Source: Mikania micrantha
Lineage: Eukaryota > Streptophyta > Magnoliopsida > Asterales > Asteraceae
Length of the DNA stretch: 64,000 nucleotides
Direction of reading: 5' to 3'
Assembly (NCBI GenBank): GCA_009363875.1
Contig: CM018690.1
Location: forward strand, 14,787,971-14,851,970
Numbering within the stretch: position 1 is the stretch's first letter; every line of letters begins with the position of its first letter. Of the stretch, positions 12,104 through 24,100 are shown piece after piece. The notes beneath the pieces were generated by a model. The model saw nothing but the letters and a program-made list of their open reading frames with translations, was not told the DNA's origin and made no database searches. Made by a program: the position numbers and the translations under genes.

Positions 12104-12293
12104 AGGGACTTATTCCATTAAGAACCATTAAATATGAAGGAACCAAATAAAATAATTTTGAACCACATATTTTTAGATGTATAAAAGTAATTTCTTTTAA
12201 AGTAGGGAAAATTTTTATTATACATTTTAAACTTGTGGCTAGAATTGGTTCATTTAGTTCTCAAGTTGTAATAGTTTTTATTTAAACATACCC
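12104..12293. mobile_element. Candidate foldback MITE C
   Basis: The left side reads AGGGACTTATTCCATTAAGA with GAACCATTA and GGAACCAAA. The right side in complement reads AGGGTATGTTTAAATAAAAA with GAACTAAATGAACCAA. The inverted relationship is visible but diverged. The element is flanked by TATATACA-like DNA. Confidence 0.5.
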
Positions 12294-12818
12294 TATATAC
12301 ATATATGTATGTATCATGTGATGTCATATTTCAATTATTTATTTCATATGTTTATAAAAGAAACTACAACTATTCACAAATTTAAAGTCAACCTTGTATT
12401 TTTCTATTGATTGTTTGAAAGAAAGAAACAATAATAAATAAATAAAAAGTATTATTTATTTGAAATAAGAATAGACGAAGTAAAATCTAATATATTCTTT
12501 TACAAGAAAGAGAGAAATTTATAAAATAGTATTTTTAGCAAAATTATATGGATAAGATGTGAAACCTACTATTAATATATACTTTAAAGTGTGAGTGATT
12601 TATATGTATAAACTTTAATTAAAAGAAACTAATTTTAAAAAGAATAATTTTTATTTAGTGAAAACTTGTATCAAATTATATGTAAAATTTAATAAGTTCA
12701 TATAAGTCTCGGTTTCAAAACACCCTGGTCATGTCAGTTAATATGATAACTTTCCTTTGTTTATTTGCAATTGGTTACATAACAAAAAAATGTTTACATT
12801 TTTTATTGTATATAAATA

Positions 12819-12850
12819 CTAGCATAAAAACCTTGTATTACACGGTTGGA
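12819..12850 (+). repeat. Orphan terminus of the CTAG-ended family
   Basis: TA|CTAGCATAAAAACC followed by GTATTACACGG resembles the left terminus at 10067. Some interior similarity follows near 13177 (TATGAGAGAAAGAC versus TATGAGAGAGAGAC at 10430). No matching right end was found, so this is probably a truncated relative. Confidence 0.45.
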
Positions 12851-15394
12851 TAGTATTAAGACACAATGTAAAATCATTAATGAGGTAATCTTTTAAAAAT
12901 AAAAATTGTACAAGTGAAAAATCACCTAATAGAAGAATTATGGTTTATGTTTAAACTATTAGAAACGTTTAATAACATGTGATTTGTGTACAAAATAGTT
13001 TTGAGTCAAGTAATAGGTTGGAAAATGAAAATTTTGAGATGCTAAAAATTTGACAAGTGTTGCCTAAATATACTTCTTCATTAGTTTAGGAAGAGGAAGA
13101 TTATTAGAATAAAAAATTTTATATTTTTTGAAACTTAATTATATCATTTAATTAGTAAATATTATTAGTATATATTATGAGAGAAAGACGTGAAATTTTT
13201 TTCAGATTGCATCAAAACACAACACGTGTCTTATAAAAATACTCCTTTATGAAAATCAATAGATTGTTTTAGTTGACATAAGATATAATTTTATAAACAT
13301 GGGGCTTAAATATCCAATTTCCATACAAAATTGTTTTAAATAATAATTCACAATATCCTTTGTCTACGACTCTTCGGAAAATTCAAAATTATACAAAAAT
13401 TCAATTCCACAAGCTATTTTTTCTATTCTTTGGCACCGTGTCTTGTCGTTTTGTTGTTTATGGAACACGTTTATGTCTAGAAATTTACAATCTTTTTGAT
13501 ATCTAATCATGTGCTAAACATCCTTTTAATCATTGTTACTTGAAAATTATTTTTAAAAATAATACTTTAATGGAAAGGTGATAAATAATATTTATTATCA
13601 ACCTATCATGTTAGAATCATAGGTTTATCTGTTTAACTAAAACTATAAAAAACATATTGATATTATCTTGTAAAAAATGTAATATATGATTATAGAAACC
13701 CATTTATATTTATATAAGTTTGGAGAAAAATATTTCTATCATGTATGCCATGGAGCCCATAGAATGAAGTCACCAAAGAACCTATAAAGAGTGTGGCAGC
13801 TAGCAGAACAGGTGGTCACACGTCATGTAGCAATGTTTTTTTTTTAAAGGCAAATAATATCGTCATGCTACATTTAGTTATCCTGACAGTTGGTAACAAA
13901 GATCGATTCCACAATCGTCGACCATGAGACCGTACCACCTGATGTGCAGGACCCTCGTGAAATAAGTAAATTATCGTCCCCTATTGGTTCAGAACCTGAA
14001 ATTAAGCTCAATATTCCTCCCCTCATCTGTTATCCGTTAATGTGTCAAAAGTGAGGCTGGTCTACCATAAGAAAGGATCAATCTTTAACTACTATGTTAA
14101 CTTGTACTAAATCGTCCTCTAGCAATCTACCCCGTATTATTTATTTTACAATTTTATGATCTAACTGAGTATAAATTGTCGTTAACATCAACTATGTTTA
14201 AAAAAAAACAAAAAAAACTTTATATTAGAAAATTTTATTACGAATAAAAAAATTACGAGATTCATATTTATTTTTGCCCAGAGGTATAATATTATAAAAA
14301 TTAAAATATTGAAAGAAATGAGCTCAATGAGTGCTAAAATGCGCAGGATGTGTTGATGGGAGAGAGAATTGTCTTGTCCTGTGAACTCTGGCAATTCCCT
14401 TGTTCGGGGGTCATATTCTGTTGGGTAACGTGAACAACTTGTCACCTCAGGATAATACCAATTTAATTATATTCCTTACTTTAAATAAAATTATTATTTT
14501 TTTATTTTCTTAAACAATCAACAAAAGCATTCAACAATTAAAAAATAAACATGTAATTTTTAAAAAATCATCAGGAAAAGCTTAGACACGTAAATTAGTA
14601 TGAACTTATATTTTAATAAATAAAATAAAATATTCATACCTATAACTTTCAAAGTCACATTTAAACACGTTTGATTTAAGTACAAGACTTTTTTTCCCTT
14701 CGCCCTCTAGTAAGTTAGGTTTCATGTCTAGTTAGTTGGTTGAGTCTAGTCTTGGTAACTAATTTCTTTCTTTAACTACTAATTTGGATTACTGATCGAT
14801 TCACTGGACTGGAGTTTTATCGTGTCACCAATGGTATCATCTAATTATATCCACCATCAAGCTATCAATTCAAAAAGAAACTCAATATTTTGATAAAATC
14901 TCCTTATGAGAGTCAAACTCACAACCTTATTGATTATGAGTCTTATTACACCATCAAGTTGTCGCAAGGTTATAATGTCTTTGTTGTTAGTAATTAATTT
15001 ATAAATCAAGAAGTTGAAGAGAACATATGTTATTGTTATTCTATGACTATATTGCTATCTTGTTTTGTTCCTCATATTTTAACGAGAAAGCTCATGTATT
15101 AGATTATATCTTTTTATTATTTTTTATTTTTCTCTCTTATTAAATAAAAATAATAACAATAATAATAATATATTTGTAGATGTTTAACTAAATTTAATTA
15201 TATGGGTTGGATCCAATAAGAAATTATTATATTTTCTTATAAGAGTAAGAACCAATAATAGTATGAAACGTGGCATTCAAAAATATAAAAGTAGAAATAT
15301 AATAGAAAATAATATTCAGTACATAAAAAACCAAATAGTACAAAAAATCAAAAATCTAGTACTAATAAAAATACCGTACATAAAAAACAAAACA
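12851..15394. other. Intergenic DNA, no confirmed gene
   Basis: AT-rich with no convincing gene. One short stretch at about 14335-14450, read on the minus strand, has exon-like composition (it encodes PTEYDPRTRELPEF and a few further residues) but no identifiable family. A poly(A)-ended segment at about 13838-13960 on the minus strand has SINE-like style without clear boundaries. Confidence 0.4.
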
Positions 15395-15456
15395 AAAATA
15401 CAGATAAAAAAATCCAATACAAAAAATACAGATAAAAAAATCCAATACAAAAAATA
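15395..15456 (+). repeat. Short tandem direct repeat
   Basis: A 27-bp unit (ACAGATAAAAAAATCCAATA followed by CAAAAAAT) occurs twice in tandem, within a longer A-rich tract of related short motifs from about 15300. Confidence 0.7.
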
Positions 15457-16419
15457 AGATATTATACCTAAATTTAAATCCTTCCTTTTTTATCATGTCA
15501 CATGTTAAACTTTTATTGGTATCTATTCTTCTTAGACATCAATACCTTCCTATTTGATCCTTATCCTTTAATTATATATTTGTTTATCAAAATTCTATAC
15601 TTGTTTTTCTTTCTTTCTTTTTTTTTTTTATGAATGTGAATACTAATGTGCAAAAATTTCTTGTTTTCTAAAGTCTCTGTAGTTTTCGTTCTTTCTTTCT
15701 TTTGCCTTTGATCAGCCGTCCGATCCACAGCATAAACAATGCATACAAATATCTTATATGGTTTTCAGTACTATAAACTTATGATTAATTTTGTATTGAG
15801 CTCCTTCTTACATACTACTAAAATTATAATACTCTTTCTTTCTAATACATGGCTGACTTTCCAAATATGTAAAACAAAATCTTTAGGGTCAAGGGGGTGG
15901 AGCCAGTTTCAAGATGGAGCGGTTTCACGGGAACACCTCCGTCCTCCGCCATCGCTATGAGAAGACAATCTGGGTTGGGTTCGTGTTGGTTAAACCAACC
16001 CATTTACCCTTGCAAGTTGGTCATGTGACCGGTAGATGAGAGACGTCTAATGGTAACGTTCACCAATTTTTTGAAAGGGAGGTTAGGGTAATTTAGGATA
16101 ATTTGGAGTAAAAATGATATAAAAATGGTATTGATGTGTGGTTAAGATAGTTATAGGCATAGAGAGCTCAACCCTTGTCCTCAACAAAAAAGTGTCGGTG
16201 AGAATTGAGTCAAAGATACCCATCTTATACTTTCGAAATCCAAGAAGAACTTAGGAAGTTATCATATAATCCAAGAACGAATCTAGTAATAGCTAATAAC
16301 TAACACAACATAAGAACAAAATAGCATCACGTTTTATTTCAGAAGTCTAGATATATGATGATAATTAATCTTTCAAAAATTCAAATTAATAAAAACATGG
16401 GCTTACTTTTTATAAGAGA
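15457..16419. other. Intergenic DNA, no gene seen
   Basis: Mostly AT-rich. A short GC-richer patch at 15885-15965 could encode a minus-strand peptide starting MAEDGG, but it has no recognisable homology and no exon context. Confidence 0.4.
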
Positions 16420-16692
16420 AAATTGTCGAGCAGGTTTATATGATTTGCTATTATTTTTACTTTTGGTTATTAGATTTCATTAAGTATACATATGGTGCTA
16501 AACCTTTAAACATTTATAACACATACGATCCTTATGTGATCATATTACCTCTTACATGTTTGACCAAATTAACTACCTAAGGACCTTATGTATTACAAAT
16601 GTTTAAAGTTTGGAACCACATGAATAATCTATAAGACCTAGACACCAAAAGTGAAATAATAACAAATTATTTATAGCTACAAAATTGACGTA
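16420..16692. mobile_element. Foldback MITE, diverged
   Basis: The left arm (AAATTGTCGAGCAGGTTTAT, then CTTTTGGTTATTAGAT) pairs with the right arm (ATCTATAAGACCTAGACACC, then AAAAGTGAAATAATAACAAA). The central segments AAACATTTATAACACATA and TTATGTATTACAAATGTTTA are also inverted copies. It is related to the element at 17116. Confidence 0.6.
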
Positions 16693-17115
16693 AATGCATT
16701 AAATAATTTAATGCACAAAGGTAATCTATTGATAAACATTTAGGACATAACTATACGTATAGTTTGATCAAATTTTATGCATGTTAAAAGCGACAGTCCT
16801 TTAATGGGGATGGTTCAATATTTGTAGGAGGAAAAAAATGTAAAATTAGGGCTACTGGTACTAGATCTATCTGCACAATGAGACCAATGCATAATAGTAG
16901 TTGTGCATTCCAGTAAAATAGTTTACTAAATGTATATCTTAACCACACAATTAATGATTAAAGATTTTAAAGATTAAATGTTATTTACCAACTTTTCACT
17001 AATGTATTGTTTTCAAAACGTTCAGGTTTACCATAAATCATGTTTAGCCATGGTTATATGCTGAAAGGATTTTATCTCACCATACACATATTTAACACTG
17101 CAATAATTATATGTG

Positions 17116-17361
17116 GAGTAAATTGCTAAGATAGTTCTTTTGGTTTGTTAGTATTTCACTCTTGTTCTCATAAATTACTCATATGGTCCCAAACTTCAAA
17201 TATTTGTAACAAATATGGTCATTAGGTCACTAAATTACCTCACCTAAGAACTATATGTATTACAAATGTTTAAAGTTTGGGACCATATGAATAATTTATG
17301 GAACCTAGGAACCAAAAGGGAAATACTAACAAACCACATAGACTATCTCGGTAATTTACTC
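17116..17361. mobile_element. Foldback MITE, well preserved
   Basis: The element begins GAGTAAATTGCTAAGATAGT and ends GACTATCTCGGTAATTTACTC, its near-perfect complement. Inner arms (TTTGTTAGTATTTC with its complement, and ATATGGTCCCAAACTT with its complement) extend the pairing almost to the centre. Length 246 bp. I could not identify a clear target duplication. The 16420-16692 element belongs to the same family and is more diverged. Confidence 0.75.
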
Positions 17362-17972
17362 TTATATGTAATAAGATGATTACATACATGCAACCTTTAT
17401 AATCTTCATCTTGATTCATCGTCTTCATTTCGAACAAATCCCGTGAATACCCATTCGAAGTCAAATGCCACCAAATTTCCTGATTAAATCACCGAGGCTT
17501 TATGTCAAGTTCTTTCAATGATAAATCACCTTCTATCACAATGATAAACAACGATGGGACAAAAAACAATGAAAACATTTGTAAACACTCGATTTTAGAT
17601 CATGGCCATCCTGTACAATCAATTTTGACCTATGTTCTCTCCATCTCCATCTTAATTGATTTTGGCCATCTACGAATCAAGTAGTGATTTTTGTTTCCTA
17701 CACCAATAATCGATCAACCTCTTCATTTCACATAATGTCAAACTTAGTTCTAAAATTAAATCAAAACTTGTTTTCTTCGTCCTCATCTAGTTTCATGTCA
17801 TCAATCGATCTATTTGAAAGAAAGATAATGAACCATTTGATTAAGGGAGAAAACAAAAAAATTCAAATTAAAAATGTATATAATTACCTAAAATTCCAAG
17901 GTGTAATTTTACTATGATACTGTTTTTGATAATAAAAAATAAATAAATTACTCTTAAATAAGAAGTAAATAA

Positions 17973-17978
17973 TTTATT
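17973..17978 (-). terminator. Candidate VPS8 polyadenylation signal
   Basis: An AATAAA hexamer on the minus strand lies about 310 bases past the VPS8 stop, within an AT-rich stretch. Only the hexamer and its position support it. The intervening 17979-18285 would then be the 3' UTR. Open frames there are short and featureless. Confidence 0.35.
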
Positions 17979-18285
17979 TAATTCATTCAAAATGATGTTA
18001 TGGATAGGGATTACACTAATAGAGAGTATGGTAAGTAAGAAATGAATTCCCTCTCTTTACCTGTGCAAACGGCAAACTTTGAAAACTTTTACAACATGAT
18101 TCTCTTTCGACCCTACGTTGATAGAAATCATTGCACGTTTGTTTTCGGACAAGAACCATTGGATCTAATTTGGATATATGGATCAACTTCTCTTCCCTGT
18201 GCGTTTCAAACAAACATACTGACAGAAAAATTGGATCACACCAAAGCCGAAAAAAATGCATATGAGAAGATATAATGGCACCAGA

Positions 18286-18378
18286 CTATCTTCTGCTAGT
18301 CTTTTCCTTGCCTGAAAAAGAGAGAGGACTGTCAGAAATGAAGAGACACTCGTATCAGTCTAAAGCAAAAAATTTACC
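18286..18378 (-). other. VPS8: Two possible C-terminal ends of VPS8
   Basis: The last long exon reads on to a TGA at 18357-18355. Alternatively a donor (TTTG|GTAAAT after 18378) and acceptor (TTTTTCAG before 18311) define a 66-base intron. The spliced frame would end FGKEKTSRR with TAG at 18288-18286. Both splice sites look good and the basic tail is plausible, but the intron would be near the lower plant size limit. Sequence alone does not decide it. Confidence 0.5.
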
Positions 18379-21143
18379 AAATATGTTTGATTTCAATGGA
18401 AATCGAACAGCTGATCCTTTATCTTTAGGTTGCTTGCCCGTCTTGATTTTATCAATCTTGTTAGTGTTATTACTACTTCCCCCCCTCAACATAGCAGCAG
18501 CAGCAGCAACTCCCTTGTTCACCTTTTCCTGATAGACAGCTGGTGGTGCAAGCCTCAACTGTGGCAGGTTATCTACTTGAAACATCTTCTTCTTGTCTTG
18601 ATCAAGGTTACTTAATATTTCATACTGTTGATTGAAATAACACACACCTCTATCCAGTCAGTATCAGCATGTAACATATATATGTAAAAGAACATGAGAC
18701 AACTAACTGACCCTTGATATTTGACGATCAAGTGCATCTTTCTCCTGTGGTAGTAGGTGAACAGCACAGGTGGTCCTTTGTGATAACTTGTGCTTTGGTC
18801 TCACCAACCCATTCTCAGCAAGAGCCGAGTTACCTCTAGACCTTGTGCTGTTTTTTTTTGGCATACATATAGGGCAGCCTGAATGAGAGGCCAGTTCACA
18901 ATGCAAATGGCTTGCATGCCCACAATTATAAACTCGAATCCCGTTGGTATCCTTTGTAACAAGACAATTACATATAAAACAAACCAAGCTCCGAGGCCCA
19001 TGCCCATGTGAAGCTCCTTTCTTGAGTAATGTCATGGTATAATATGTATCATCCTCGAGCAAAGATCTGGCAGTATCCTGGTAATACCAATACAAATATA
19101 TCAATACACACACACACACACAAGTAAAATTCAGCTAGACTTCTACAGCCTATTGGCAGTAAAATGATGACAGTTCAAGAATAAATATAATACCAGCATA
19201 AATGAATCAATATGGCTGTGTGTGTGTTATGTATGTATATGCATAAAAGTAAATTTCAGCAGGACTTCTACAGCTCATTGACAGGTAAAAATAATATAGC
19301 AACAGTCCAAGAAAAAAGAATGCAAACTCCAAGAGATAAAAGCAACTGTATCAATGTAAACTAGAAAATAAAAATCTACTGCATGAAGAGCAAAAAGTAA
19401 ATATCTACTTACCAAAATTTTTCTTTCAAAATCATATATTCCAAGCATTCCCAGTATGGTAGCCTTAAAATCTCCAAACTCTTGGCTACCATTGTCAGAA
19501 AGAAGTTTCATCATGACAGTCGGTAACCGAACATATCCTATCATTCCCTCAACAATCACTTTAATGAAAATAGAGAATAACTTCCTCATGCCTTTATCTG
19601 ACACTTTTATCTTCCACTTAGTTTTAAATGATTCAGATAAAGTGCCCTTATGGTCCTTTTGCACAGAATCCATCTTACCGGCACGTGGATTTGTTAAAGG
19701 TTCACAAAATCTGCATCAAAGCCCATGAAAAAATATTAGAAAGGTAACATTACCATGTGGGAAGTTATATCACATGCATGCTCTATAAGAATACACCAGT
19801 TGTGTCACACTGTTCTTAGATCTTGTTCACTATATTAACAGAAATATGTTCCCAATTTAGAAGCATGATAAAAGAATGGTAACAAAAGTAAAAATATTGT
19901 AAAAAAAGTTATAATTATGTCTAAAAGAGAAGCAATAGGAAAACTTGAAAGCATTTAGATACTGTAGCAGAAGTTTAAGATGTCAAGCAACTTTATGAGA
20001 AGATAGAAAGAAAAAATTAATCTCTAAGAAATTATAAGATTGGCATAAACAATTGGATAAAAAATTAACAGAAATAGTTAGATAGGTTGATCGAGTTTCA
20101 AGAGGTCGATCATCTCTCCCAGTTAGTAAATAGGGCATATCCTTAATCCCAAATCGAATCGGATGCCTAAGATAAAATTCATCTCCTAAATGGAAAACTT
20201 TAAGGCCTTTCTTGTCACTAAAATATTGCAACACTTGTCCATAATAATAATTCAGTATATTATCACAAAACTGAGTTGTAAAACAAAGAACAAATATATT
20301 GTAGCACATGAAGAAAAGCAATAATTTTTACTGTGTGTCAAGGTGGTGCTTACTTGTCAAGCAGCTGAAACCAGAGGGCCTCAGACTCATTGGGATCTAA
20401 TCGAGAGCTGTTCCTTTGGCACAATCCAACACAAGTACGCACAATATGCAATATGTCATTCACCTATAGTAAAGACTCAAGAATCTAAGATTATAGTGTT
20501 TTTCCTTAACCATAGAAAACAGAGAGACTTTCATGTATGTCCCTCAAGACTTGCATAATATAATATTAAATTATCAACCAAAAACCAAAGTATAATATCA
20601 TATATACCCATTTTCATAATAAATAAGTCCTGTAGATTTATTTTGGCATTTGATTTAAAATTTTCTAACTTGATTGGCTAGTGTTGAATGCAATCGATAA
20701 ATTTCAGAGTAGCAATCATTTTCAGAGAAGCAACGGCTGATGTTCGCTCCTTGTTGATATTTTTCTGGTGCATTTTCACACCAGGTGAAGAGTTGATTTT
20801 TAAACTATGATGTTTTAAGCAACTGATTAAGTTCTGTTACCTTCTTAGCAAAGCAATTGATTAGGTTTTGTTTATGCAACAAATTTCTTACTTATTTCAC
20901 AATGGGTCTTTTGAGGAGTTGATGTTTTAAACTATGAAGTTTTAAGCACTACATATCATGAGTCGTAAAGAAGGTTCAGGCATAATGGTCATGTTATTTA
21001 TAACGATAAATATACAAAAAAAACAAACATAAATAACGATAAATATAAAAAAAAAAAACAAACATGCCTGGTAAAGTCCCACTAATCAGTAGGATCTAGG
21101 GAGGGTCGGACGAAGGCTGCTTCTGTACCCCTTATAATGAAAT

Positions 21144-21182
<39 letters not shown>

Positions 21183-24100
21183 TTTTGAAGTGGGTAATAT
21201 TTGATGTTATGATTTTTGGTGGGTAAATATGATATTATGCAAGTTTTAAAAATATGCTGAAATGAGTAAGGAAGGAGTAATAGACCATGGCCTGATCCAC
21301 CCTGGCATAATCTAATACACTTTGAGCAAGCACGTCAAATTTATCCGCAAGACCAGAAAGTGTGAATGAAAGAGCACTTCCAACGTCTCCAACCCTTTCT
21401 AATAAGAAAGCAGCAGCATCTATAATTTTATGTTCTTGGCACAAGCGTAAGCAATGGTCTACTCTATAGCTCTCACATGTCTCAAGGAAATGGAGAACAG
21501 AATTGGGTTCGTACTGACATAATAACTGCAAAAGAAAAAAAACAGCATAGTTTAGATCCCTGAAAATCTGCACTTAGCATGTATTCTAACAAAAATGATC
21601 AAAGTGACATCATCGGTATACTAAAACTTTACTTTACATAAAGGAAGTCAGCTGTTCGATGAATAAAAATGGTATTGATAGAATATGATATGGCATCAAT
21701 CAATCTCATTGAATAATCAAACCCCATATATATAGAGATGCAAATCCTTTATTATAGGATTGAATATAGGAACTAACTAACGTCTATCTCTAAACTAACA
21801 TATATCTATATTTATATATATACGGTCTAAGATACCCCGCGGTCGAAACGGGATAGGATAGAATGTTGAGACTGGATCTAAAGTCTTCAAATAGAATGCG
21901 AGGGAGGCCTTTGGTGAAGATGTTTGCAATTTGGAAGCGTGATGGAATGTGCAGAACTTGAATGTGACCATGTTGAACCTTTTCACATACGAAATGTATG
22001 TCTAATTCAATATGTTTGATACGTTGATGGAGAACAGGGTTGGCTGTCAGGTAGATGGCGCTGATATTGTCACAGTAAACAATGGAAGTCTTGGAATGAA
22101 GGTGATGCAGTTCCAGCAGAAGATTACGAACCCAGTAAAGTTCAGCACCACGTTTGAAACCCCCCGGTACTCAGCTTCAGCACTTGAGCGAGATACGGTG
22201 GTTTGGCGCTTAGAAGACCAAGAAATGAGATTGTCCCCAAGGTATATGCAGTAGCCAGAGGTTGAGCGTCGAGTATCGGGGCAGCCAACCCAGTCTGCGT
22301 CCGTGTAGGCCAAGAGAGATGAAGATGAGGATTTGGTAATTTGTAGGCCAAATGAGAGAGTGCACTGAATATAACGAAGTATGCGTTTTAAAGCATTATA
22401 ATGGGAATTGCGGGGAGAATGCATGTGTATGCATAGTTGTTGGACAACATAAGTTAAGTCTGGTCTTGTAAAGGTAAGATATTGGAGCGCCCCAACAAGT
22501 TGTCTAAATGAGGTGGGATCAGCCAGGAGGTCACCTGCGGTAGCCCCAAGTTTTCCACTTGTGTCGAAAGGTGTGTGGACTGGTTTGCAATCAGACATGC
22601 CTGCATGTTCCAGGATATCTTTGGCATATTTGTGTTGAGAGAGATGCAATCCAGAGGAAAATTGAGAGACGGATATGCCAAGGAAGAAGCTGAGAGGGCC
22701 GAGGTCCTTCATTGCAAATTCCTTTGAAAGTTGGAGTAATTGTAGTCGGAGATTTTCAGTGGCAGTGGTAAGAATTATGTCATCTACGTAGAGCAAAAGA
22801 TAGGCGATATTAGGTCCATCTCGGTAAATGAAGAGGGAGTGATCAGATTTGATGTTTTGAAAGCCCAATATGAGAACAAAATCAGTAAATCATTAGAACC
22901 AGGCTCTGGGGCCTGTTTGAGGCATATAAGGATCGTTTAAGATGACACATGTGATCAGAGGGAATCGTGGGTCACGAAAGCCAGTAGGTTGGTGCATGAA
23001 TACGGTTTTAGTTAATTGCCCACGGAGAAATGCGTTCTTAACATTGAGCTGATGAATGGGCCAGGAGTGAGACACAACGATGGTGAGAACTGTGCGGATG
23101 GTGGCAGGTTTGACCACGGGGCTAAAGGTGTCCCCACAATCGATTCCAACCTGTTGGGAACGTCCATCACACACAAGTCTGGCCTTGTAACACACAAGGG
23201 ATCCGTCAGCCTTTGGTTTGTGTTTGAAGATCCACATGCAGCGGATGATGTTCATAGCTGGGGTGCGTGGGACAAGTGTCCAGGTTTGATTGTCAACTAG
23301 GGCGTTGAATTCATCAACCATGGTTGATTTCCATTCGGGAGTGGCTAGAGCCTGTGAGATATTAAGAGAAAGGGCTGTGATAGGGGGTGGTGGGGTTGTT
23401 GAAAGAAGAGAGGAAGTTGCAGTTTTGTTGCGGGTTTGCATAGGGTGGTGAGAGGGAGGTACGGGTGCTGGAGTTGTTGAAGAAGCAGCGGAGGTGGATG
23501 TGGGATTTGTAGTTGAAGGAGTAGGTTTTGGGCTACAGGAGTAAGTATGTAGAATAGGTGGGTGTGTGGCTTGGGAGGGAGGGGTTGTAGGTGATTGTGA
23601 TGTCCATATGATGAGGTGTGGATCTGAGTGAAGAAATTGGTAGGAAGGTGTGGGTTTGGACTTTGTGAAAGGGAAGATGGTTTCATCAAAAACCACATGG
23701 CGGGAAGTGATGATTTTGTGGGTTGAAAGGTCAAGACAGGTGTATCCCCTATGATTGAGGGGATAACCGAGGAAGACACAAGGGGATGAGCGATCACTGA
23801 GTGAATGGTGGAGGTGGGGCGTAGAGGAAAGCATAAGGCGTATGTGGGCTAGCAGTTGTAGAGGACAGAGGTAGGGGTGTGAAAATGAAGTATTTTGCTG
23901 GGGAGGATGTTCAGCAGATAGGTGGATGTTTGAAGGGCGAAGTGCCAGTAGCAAGGAAGGACTGCAGATTGAGTGAGGAGAGTGCGAATGATATTATTTA
24001 TGGAACGAATTTGCGTTCGGATTTTCCATTTTAGGAGGAGGTGTGTGGACAAGAGAACCGGAAACTCATACCATTAGTTTTGCAAAATTCATGAAAGAGA

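Noticed and set aside
13838..13960. Minus-strand segment ending in poly(A) with a possible B-box-like GTGGAATCGATCTT; SINE considered
   Set aside because: No convincing A box, boundaries or target duplication could be found.
14335..14450. Minus-strand exon-like stretch encoding PTEYDPRTRELPEF
   Set aside because: No identifiable family, no splice context that holds, and it is isolated in repeat-rich DNA. It could be a captured gene fragment.
18016..18275. Overlapping frames of about 80 codons on both strands
   Set aside because: They lie in the probable VPS8 3' UTR and have no motif.
21064..21125. Segment with AGGATCTAGGGAGGGTCGGA, familiar from plant dispersed repeats
   Set aside because: No boundaries or second copy inside the window, so no element can be defined.
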